Source: Anaerolineae bacterium (GTDB lineage: Bacteria; Chloroflexota; Anaerolineae; Aggregatilineales; UBA3940). Taken from it: a stretch of 64,000 bases of DNA. Numbering within the stretch: position 1 is the stretch's first letter; every line of letters begins with the position of its first letter. A program made the translations under genes and the position numbers. The notes under the pieces are model-generated. The model saw only the letters and a program-made list of their open reading frames with translations. It had not been told where the DNA came from and did not search any database. The stretch is taken from positions 55,541-119,540 of the forward strand of contig JAFGOY010000018.1 in assembly GCA_016926255.1 (NCBI GenBank). The letters run 5' to 3'. Positions 30,048 to 36,923 of the stretch are shown here, piece after piece.

Positions 30048-30809
30048 ATGAAATTATCGAAGGTGCAAAAAGTGGTGGTGATCGGTATTGCGGTCATTGC
30101 CATTATCCCACTGGGCATGATTGTCTGGGCCAAGACCGGGACATATGAGGCTGGCGATACGGCGCTGGCCGCTCTTGAATCCAGCGAGACGGTGACGGTC
30201 ACTCAGGATCAGTGGATCGTGTTCGATCCGGCGGATGACCCAGAAATCGGGTTGATATTCTATCCGGGCGGGCTGGTCGAGCCGGGGGCGTATGCACCGG
30301 TCCTGCATCAGATTGCCGAAGAAGGGGTGCTGGTCGTCATCACACCGATGCCGCTTAACCTGGCTATACTCAACACCAATGCCGCCAGCAGCGTCATCGA
30401 CGCATACTCTGATATTTCAAGCTGGATACTTGCCGGTCACTCATTGGGCGGGGCCGCTGCCGCCATCTATGCCGAAAACAACCCTGAATCGATCAGTGCG
30501 CTTGTCTTCTGGGATTCGTACCCTCCTGAAAGTGCCGATTTATCTGACAATGACATCCCGGTGCTGTCTATATATGGCACGATGGATGGCACTCCAAACA
30601 CAGACAATTTCGACGCTCGCCGCCACCTTGTGCCAGGGGATACCATGTTCATCGGCATCGAAGGCGCGAACCATGCCCGGTTCGGTGATTACGGCCCGCA
30701 GAAAGGCGACGTGGCCGCGACGATCAGCATGGATGAACAACACGACATTGTGGTCGACATCATGCTCGACTTTATTGATCGAATCTCGTCAGACACCTCG
30801 GCCCCCTGA
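30048..30809 (+). CDS. Alpha/beta hydrolase
   Basis: LIFYPGGLVEPGAYAPVLHQIAEEGVLVVITPMPLNLAI...WILAGHSLGGAAAAIYAENN (GHSLGG). Confidence 0.88.
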   Translation: MKLSKVQKVVVIGIAVIAIIPLGMIVWAKTGTYEAGDTALAALESSETVTVTQDQWIVFDPADDPEIGLIFYPGGLVEPGAYAPVLHQIAEEGVLVVITPMPLNLAILNTNAASSVIDAYSDISSWILAGHSLGGAAAAIYAENNPESISALVFWDSYPPESADLSDNDIPVLSIYGTMDGTPNTDNFDARRHLVPGDTMFIGIEGANHARFGDYGPQKGDVAATISMDEQHDIVVDIMLDFIDRISSDTSAP

Positions 30810-30843
30810 TTTCACCCCCGCGCCCATTTTGACGTAACTGAGC

Positions 30844-30885
30844 GCGGGAGCGTTTCGATACGATCCAGGCGCACACAATCGATTT
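30844..30885 (+). repeat. 42-nt module repeat, copy 2
   Basis: GCGGGAGCGTTTCGATACGATCCAGGCGCACACAATCGATTT; 39/42 to copy 3. Confidence 0.92.
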
Positions 30886-30905
30886 TCTACACCGGGAAGT
30901 GAAAT

Positions 30906-31550
30906 ATGTACGACCAATCACCATATACACAGAACTTCGTTTCAGTCAGCTTTTTCGAAGCAATCTACGAGACGGATCACGCTAAGCAAGTTCTGCTGTG
31001 GGAATCAAGAACAGATGCACAAGGAAAAACTACGTTATTCACGGTTCTTGATAAACAAGAGGTCCGAGTGGGCTCTCTCCAAGAGTTCTTGTTGTCGCAA
31101 CGGATTAATACGACATTGTCGATCCGGCACAGTGTGAACATTATTTTGAATAGTGTTTCTAAAAAGGCAGAATTGGTGGAATATTTCATGACGACCTCGG
31201 AAACCCCACCACATAAGGTGCAAACCAAACTAACACTGGTTGTTGACGATAGGGAATATAAAACCGAAGAGTGTGACACACTAACTGATGCTATGTGGGA
31301 ACTACATGAAATCGTTGGTGAGGACGTAGAGTGGAGTCTATGTACTTGCTATGATTGTTTCTATTGCTCTCAAGCGTTTAATAGCCCACGGTATGATGAC
31401 CGGGATGGCTATCGCTGCTATCGGGAGGATCAAATAGCGCTTAATGAGGTCCGACAGAAACACAAGTTTGCCAGTGCCGATGCGTTACTGAGCGGACACT
31501 ACTTTGTGCATGCATTTCATACGTGTGCTGCATGGAAAGACAATGACTGA
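30906..31550 (+). CDS. Hypothetical protein, DUF6304-like Cys-rich C-terminal region
   Basis: AT-rich ORF; SLCTCYDCFYCSQAFNSPRYDDRDGYRCYR. Confidence 0.7.
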   Translation: MYDQSPYTQNFVSVSFFEAIYETDHAKQVLLWESRTDAQGKTTLFTVLDKQEVRVGSLQEFLLSQRINTTLSIRHSVNIILNSVSKKAELVEYFMTTSETPPHKVQTKLTLVVDDREYKTEECDTLTDAMWELHEIVGEDVEWSLCTCYDCFYCSQAFNSPRYDDRDGYRCYREDQIALNEVRQKHKFASADALLSGHYFVHAFHTCAAWKDND

Positions 31551-31632
31551 CACCATTTGTCGATAGATTCGAACAATAGCAAATTCTCTCTTAATCAATA
31601 GATCACTGATACGAGTCAGTAGGATCATAACA

Positions 31633-31674
31633 GCGGGAGCGTTCCGATACGATCCATACGCACACAATCGATTT
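31633..31674 (+). repeat. 42-nt module repeat, copy 3
   Basis: GCGGGAGCGTTCCGATACGATCCATACGCACACAATCGATTT. Confidence 0.92.
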
Positions 31675-31730
31675 ACCTTGCGCCTATCCGGGTTTTGGGA
31701 GCACACCGGACGATCAGGAGGGAGCAATTC

Positions 31731-32288
31731 ATGGAACCATTGGAATTGTCGTTAGAACTCGAACGCAAAGACTTCACAAGAATCATACGATGGAACCTGC
31801 TTCGCCTGCGACCCTTACTGGTAGGCTCATTGCTTATGGCGTTTGCGATGGTTGTATGGTATATAGCATTGACCACAGTAGCAGAAAATCACCCAGAGGT
31901 GATTGGTGCCTTCTATTGTTGTCCAACCATTTTGATGTTCCCCGCCGTTCTCTATTGGATTATTCTGCCTATCACTATCGGTATACGATCAAAAAAGATG
32001 CACGATAAAGAAGCGCCAATAACCTGGATTCTGGATGAAGAGCATTTGCAGATTAGTTCAGCCTCGACCGAGGTAAAACACAAGTGGTCGAAATTCAAAA
32101 GAGTTATCGAGACAAAAACCGATTACTGCTTTCTGTCGACTGGAAAGCAGGCTGTTCAGTTCATGCCAAAATCATGTTTCGAATCGGTGGAACAGGAACA
32201 ACGCTTCCGCCACATCATAGAAACCGGGGTTGGAGCTATCAAGCAAAAGGGAATCAAGCGTCCGGCTCAAGGCGATGAAATTCTCTGA
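31731..32288 (+). CDS. YcxB-like membrane protein
   Basis: Two TM helices then WILDEEHLQISSASTEVKHKWSKFKRVIETKTDYCFLSTGKQAVQFMPKSCF. Confidence 0.72.
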   Translation: MEPLELSLELERKDFTRIIRWNLLRLRPLLVGSLLMAFAMVVWYIALTTVAENHPEVIGAFYCCPTILMFPAVLYWIILPITIGIRSKKMHDKEAPITWILDEEHLQISSASTEVKHKWSKFKRVIETKTDYCFLSTGKQAVQFMPKSCFESVEQEQRFRHIIETGVGAIKQKGIKRPAQGDEIL

Positions 32289-32625
32289 ACACACCGCAAG
32301 ACACTTGGAAAAGAATAAACCTGTTGCGGCGATAATCACTCCAAATCGTGATAATCACCGTGCGTGGGTAGCTGTATATAAACTAACTGAGCGTTCTATT
32401 TCCAAAAGATTACATCCAACAAAGAAGTATATTGTCAGAAGAATTGAAGTCAGCGAAGAGTATTTGCAGAAATATGAAGATGGCTTTGATTTAGTGTATA
32501 GCCATTGTACAGAAACGGAAATAGTGTATATCGAAAACGATGAAGAACTCGAAGAGGTTCTTGGAAGATGGGTGCCAGATTTGAATGTATTCAAGCCATC
32601 GTGGCAGGTAGACTATCCGTTTTAA
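32275..32625 (+). CDS. Hypothetical small protein overlapping the upstream gene by 14 nt
   Basis: AT-rich ORF, ATG preceded by aagg; no family recognised. Confidence 0.6.
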   Translation: MKFSEHTARHLEKNKPVAAIITPNRDNHRAWVAVYKLTERSISKRLHPTKKYIVRRIEVSEEYLQKYEDGFDLVYSHCTETEIVYIENDEELEEVLGRWVPDLNVFKPSWQVDYPF

Positions 32626-32655
32626 TAGTTTGTTTAGTATGAAAGGCTGTGATTG

Positions 32656-32674
32656 TTACACACACAATCGATTT
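32656..32674 (+). repeat. 42-nt module repeat, 3' partial copy 4
   Basis: ttACACACACAATCGATTT; CACACAATCGATTT identical to copies 2/3, ending 3 nt before terminase stop. Confidence 0.6.
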
Positions 32675-32676
32675 AG

Positions 32677-33915
32677 CTACACCACCGCAATCCCCAGCAT
32701 CAGCCGCGGCCTCGACGCCGCCTGCCACGCCAGCGCCAGCGCGATCACCGTGTCGTCATGTAATCCCGGCGGCGCGAAATAGCGCGTGTGGCCCGTGTGC
32801 CGCACGATATCGTAGGTATACGATCCCAGCTCCCCGATCAGCACCGGGTCGGGCATCAGGAGGACGTCCTGCTCCTCGATGGCCTTCACCAGGTTCTCGA
32901 TCAGCGGGCCTTTGCTCTTGGGCGTCGTCATAAATGCCTCGACCGGCAGGCCCATATCACGCAGCGCCTCGATGTTCGGCTCACCCATCGCGTTGGCTTC
33001 GGCCAGGATCGTCTCGACCTGCCAGTGCTTCGCCAGCTTTGCGATCCGCTCGCGCTGCGTCACCCAGTTCGACTCGCTGAAGCGGTCGAGCGCCACCAGC
33101 CAGGGCGCGGACGACCGGTCGGCGTCGATCACCGCCAGCGCGGTAAAGTCGACGTAGCGCCCGAAGTCGACGCCCATGTAGGTGCGATGCCCCCGGATCG
33201 GCTGCGGCGGCGGATCGAGGGGGACGGTCGCCGCCTGCTTGACGCCGCGAAAGACCGTCCCGCCGTCCTCGATGAATTCGGCCAGATATTCCTGCTGAAA
33301 CGTCCGCGCCGGGAGAATCGCCTTCATCTGGTCGAGTTCGCCCGGCAGGATGATCGTGTTGGCCGAGGTGGGATATCGCCACGACTGCCAGTGCGGGATC
33401 AGCGGGTCCTGCCCGCGCTGGAAGGCTTCCCAGAACCAGTTGCGACCGCAGGGGGTGGAGATCAGCAGCGCCCGGCCCTGCCGGTCGGAGAGGGCGGGGA
33501 GCAGCACCGCCTCCCAGGTCCGCCGGTCGACGTAGGCCGCCTCGTCGACGATCACGAGGTCGAGGCCGACCCCGCGCAGCAGGTCGGGATTGTCGGCGGT
33601 CTTGACCGTAATCGACCCGCCCCCCGGCAGTTCGATATAGCGTTCCGCTTCGCGCTTCATCTCCCATTGATCTTTGAACGCGGCCTTGAGAATCAGCCAG
33701 GGGTGGAAGGCCAGCGAATACGACGGGGCCACCCACCATACATCCCGATGCCGGTTGGCGGCGGCTAACTGTGCCATCCGCAGCCCCATCGACGTTTTGC
33801 CCCATCGACGCCCGCAGGCGACGACCTTGAACCGCGCCGGGTGCAGGGCAATCGACAGCTGATCGCGGCGCAGGGAGTGGATCAGGCGGTGCGCCGGTTT
33901 CGTTTTTTCGGCCAT
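32677..33915 (-). CDS. Phage terminase large subunit-like ATPase/nuclease (orphan)
   Basis: VVACGRRWGKTS Walker A, GLDLVIVDEAAYV Walker B, LLISTPCGRNWFWE, MGVDFGRYVDFTALAVID, HDDTVIALALAWQ. Confidence 0.92.
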   Translation of the reverse strand: MAEKTKPAHRLIHSLRRDQLSIALHPARFKVVACGRRWGKTSMGLRMAQLAAANRHRDVWWVAPSYSLAFHPWLILKAAFKDQWEMKREAERYIELPGGGSITVKTADNPDLLRGVGLDLVIVDEAAYVDRRTWEAVLLPALSDRQGRALLISTPCGRNWFWEAFQRGQDPLIPHWQSWRYPTSANTIILPGELDQMKAILPARTFQQEYLAEFIEDGGTVFRGVKQAATVPLDPPPQPIRGHRTYMGVDFGRYVDFTALAVIDADRSSAPWLVALDRFSESNWVTQRERIAKLAKHWQVETILAEANAMGEPNIEALRDMGLPVEAFMTTPKSKGPLIENLVKAIEEQDVLLMPDPVLIGELGSYTYDIVRHTGHTRYFAPPGLHDDTVIALALAWQAASRPRLMLGIAVV

Positions 33916-33973
33916 AGGTCTCCTTTGGGACGAATCAAACGATTCCAGAGTCACAAAATAGATGCGACGTTTT

Positions 33974-34028
33974 CACCCCCTCCCAGCAGCCGTAAAACGG
34001 CTGCCCCCTCCCCCTCAAGGGAGAGGGA
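33974..34028. repeat. Family A-like C-rich hairpin intergenic repeat
   Basis: caccccctcccAGCAGCCGTaaaACGGCTGCcccctccccctcaagggagaggg. Confidence 0.55.
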
Positions 34029-34473
34029 ACGGATACCGGTATGGTTGAGGTTGAACATAGAGGTGGTCACCCGGCAACTGGTGAGGGAGAGGACGCGGGC
34101 GGCTCGCCATCCGGCTGATGACCGTGCGATGAAGCCTTTGGCAGATTCGTTTTTCGCGCGGTGCCGCCCACGCCTGTATTCCCGGCCCCAAAAAGCCGAA
34201 CGCCCCACACCCGATCAATCGCTGATCGACTGCGGGGCGCTCATCTCCCGGCGTGCCTGCGGGCCAACAGGCTGCGTAGAACTTACGTTCTATGATTATT
34301 TTACCATGTTTCGATATTAAGTCAATCGCGGGGCGTCGAACGTGTGCTCGACGGATGGTTAGAATGTCCTAACCTATATTCGAAAAAAGTCGCAGAGGCG
34401 GACCTCCCGGCCCGCCTCCGTCTCTTTCCCCCGACAACCGATCTTCTGATTGCCAAACCCGGCCCACCCGGAT

Positions 34474-34890
34474 TCAATGAAAGAGAACCAACGCGATGAT
34501 GCCCAGCATCAGCAGTATTGTCAGCCCGACCAGCACGCCGACCAGGATCGCCGCCTGACTGCCGTAGTCGGTGCGATAGGGGTCGACGTCGTCACCCAGT
34601 TCGTGATCGTGCGCGCACATCGCCACGGGGCGCTTCAAGACGACCCGGTCGCCGTCGAGCTTGGCGGCCATCGACCAGCCTGCGCGGGCTTCCTGTTCGA
34701 GCATCGCCTGGATTTTCCCTTTGCGGTCGAAGCCATAGAGCGCGCTCCTGACGATCTTGTACTCCCAGGCTGCGCCATTCTGATGCTTCAGCATATCAAG
34801 CATTGCGGCTTCTTCTTCCCGCTTTTTTGCGGCGTTGGCGGCAGCAATCGCTGCCGACGTGCCCCCGGTTACCCCACCAATCCAACCCAT
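34474..34890 (-). CDS. Small protein with DUF4177-like region and C-terminal TM
   Basis: WEYKIVRSALYGFDRKGKIQAMLEQEARAGWSMAAKLDGDRVVLKRP then TM. Confidence 0.65.
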   Translation of the reverse strand: MGWIGGVTGGTSAAIAAANAAKKREEEAAMLDMLKHQNGAAWEYKIVRSALYGFDRKGKIQAMLEQEARAGWSMAAKLDGDRVVLKRPVAMCAHDHELGDDVDPYRTDYGSQAAILVGVLVGLTILLMLGIIALVLFH

Positions 34891-35060
34891 GATTTTTCTC
34901 CTGACGACATCCAAATCTGTCCCGATAATCTGCTATGCTTCCAATTATGCCCGATTCGACCGCTGCCCTACCGCACACAGTGTGGGTTTATTGACAGGTG
35001 TATAATGACGGAGACGAATCGACCCGTTTTTACCCAACATCCACCGGAGGAATGACCAAC

Positions 35061-35498
35061 ATGAGACGTAACACACAGCTAATCGCCATCCTGATAATCC
35101 TGTTCCTGGCCGGGTGCGTCGAAGACAGCCCGGCGCCGGGCTGCGCAAAGGGATTCGGGATGGGGGGATGCTTCGGGAAGACGATCATCACCGGTATCCA
35201 GGTCGAGCCAGAGATGGACTGCCTGGAGATCGACGCCAACAACTGCAACGGCGGCGTGCTGGACGTTCGCAACACCTGCGAGGGAACGTTCGTGCTGGAT
35301 GGGAACGAGATCGGACCGGGAGACTCGGCCACGTTCGACATCGAGATTATGCTGGATGGGAGCTACCGGCTGGTGGAAGGCGACAGCAACTTCTCTGCGC
35401 TGGAAGTGAGCGAAGACCTGCCGGTATCGTTCAGCGGGAGTCTGGACGGCCAGCAGGTCGAAATCCGGTATACGCGCACGGCCCCGCTGTGTGAGTAG
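35061..35498 (+). CDS. Putative lipoprotein
   Basis: MRRNTQLIAILIILFLAGCVEDSPAPGC lipobox; ggagg upstream. Confidence 0.75.
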   Translation: MRRNTQLIAILIILFLAGCVEDSPAPGCAKGFGMGGCFGKTIITGIQVEPEMDCLEIDANNCNGGVLDVRNTCEGTFVLDGNEIGPGDSATFDIEIMLDGSYRLVEGDSNFSALEVSEDLPVSFSGSLDGQQVEIRYTRTAPLCE

Positions 35499-35625
35499 AG
35501 GGCTGCCCCCCTTCGACCAACCTGAGGACGACCGACAACGTTCTTTGTTGCCCAACTCCCCCAACCCCCTTCGGCGCTTCGCGCCACTTCCCCCTTTCAG
35601 GAAGCAGATATGGGGCTGGTGGGTT
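35498..35625. repeat. Extended family A repeat, second copy
   Basis: ccttcgaccaacctgaggacgaccgacaacgttctttgttgcccaactcccccaacccccttcggcgcttcgcgccacttccccctttcaggaagcag. Confidence 0.6.
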
Positions 35626-35734
35626 GGCGTGGTTTATTGAACCGGGATTAGCAATTCGGAAGGCTGACGTCCCCCTCTGGGCCTACGGCCCATCTCCCCC
35701 AGTTCTGGGGTAGATCAGGATGGAAAATCTGCGC

Positions 35735-36061
35735 TCAGTCGGGCAGATCGCTCAGCAGATCGAGGAGCGTCTGCCGGTAGTCCTGAAACGCCGCGCGTCC
35801 CGCATCGGTGAGGCTGAGCATCGTATTCGGGCGTTTGCCCTTGAACTGCTTGACCACTTCGATATAACCGCCCTCTTCGAGCTTGCTCATATGTGAGGAG
35901 AGATTCCCATACGTAAGCCCGGTCTGGTTCATCAGGAATCCGAAGTCGGCACTCTCGACCACGTATAACACCGCGAGGATCATCAGGCGGGCCGGTTCGT
36001 GAATCAGCCGGTCGAGGTCGGCGATATGGGCGATCCCGGTCGATTGTTCATCGCTGGTCAT
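35735..36061 (-). CDS. Winged-helix transcriptional regulator (HTH_27/ArsR-MarR-like)
   Basis: IHEPARLMILAVLYVVESADFGFLMNQTGLTYGNLSSHMSKLEEGGYIEVVKQFKGKRPNTMLSLTDAGR. Confidence 0.9.
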   Translation of the reverse strand: MTSDEQSTGIAHIADLDRLIHEPARLMILAVLYVVESADFGFLMNQTGLTYGNLSSHMSKLEEGGYIEVVKQFKGKRPNTMLSLTDAGRAAFQDYRQTLLDLLSDLPD

Positions 36062-36749
36062 GCTGATCCCCCTGCCCGGCGACAGCGCCCTGGTTGTTAT
36101 CACCGGTCAAGTCGATGGGCGGCAGGGGCGGAGTCGAGCGGATGAAGCGCACCAGCATCACCGTCCCGACGATGAGTATCACCAGCGCCGGGATGCCGAA
36201 CGTGTACAGCGCGATATCAATATCGAACGTTTTGGTTACGAACATATCCGACGGGACGGTGATCGCATACATCGCCCCGATCAGGTACAACCGCTTGAAT
36301 TGCAGCCAGTATCCGGCTAACCCGAACACCACCAGAATGTTGGCTAACCACATCAGCGCGATCAGCACTTCGAAGTTGAACCAGGGTGGGCGATACTTGA
36401 GCACATAGAGGGTCACCAGGAAAGCGATCACGCCAACCAGCACCGAGGCGACGAGGATCAGTCGCGTCCGCTTGATCTGGATTTTCCGCCTCTCGCCGAA
36501 CTTCACCCGCCCCAGGCGCGGCACAGTGATAAATCGCTTACCGGCCCACAGCACACCCATCGATACCAGCATCATGCCAATGTAGATACCCATCACCGCC
36601 CCTTCCGACAGCCCCGTCCGGGCAATCCGGGTGTTGATTGCCATCGCCATCAGCAGCAGCCCCAGGTAGATATCCCAAATGCCATCGCTGTATACCGATT
36701 TCCACGCCTTCGCTTCGAGCTGTTTGAGGCTCATCTTTTCAGTCATCAT
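36048..36749 (-). CDS. Multi-TM membrane protein, co-transcribed with regulator
   Basis: Several hydrophobic helices; 14-bp overlap with downstream regulator start. Confidence 0.75.
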   Translation of the reverse strand: MMTEKMSLKQLEAKAWKSVYSDGIWDIYLGLLLMAMAINTRIARTGLSEGAVMGIYIGMMLVSMGVLWAGKRFITVPRLGRVKFGERRKIQIKRTRLILVASVLVGVIAFLVTLYVLKYRPPWFNFEVLIALMWLANILVVFGLAGYWLQFKRLYLIGAMYAITVPSDMFVTKTFDIDIALYTFGIPALVILIVGTVMLVRFIRSTPPLPPIDLTGDNNQGAVAGQGDQHDQR

Positions 36750-36774
36750 TTACTCCGCATATTGGTGCAAATAA

Positions 36775-36817
36775 CTTTGTATTGATAAATCGCTTTGTAT
36801 CGCAAAGTATTTTGTAT
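36775..36817. promoter_or_regulatory. Operator-like repeat cluster upstream of membrane protein/regulator operon
   Basis: Three CTTTGTAT-type direct repeats (36775, 36793, 36810) with CTTTGtatcgCAAAG palindrome. Confidence 0.55.
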
Positions 36818-36923
36818 CATTATATTCAGGAATCCGTAAAATGTCAATTAACTATCGCCTTCTATCGGCAAGTTTTGTTATATACTGGGGATAAATATCC
36901 TTTTTAGCTGAGAGTTGGTAACA

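Noticed and set aside
29972-32674. Interpretation of the 42-nt repeats as integron attC sites
   Set aside because: No recognisable RYYYAAC/GTTRRRY core pair or long imperfect stem in the copies, and no integron integrase in the window
32788-33768. 326-aa plus-strand ORF opposite the terminase
   Set aside because: Antisense shadow; the minus frame has complete terminase motifs
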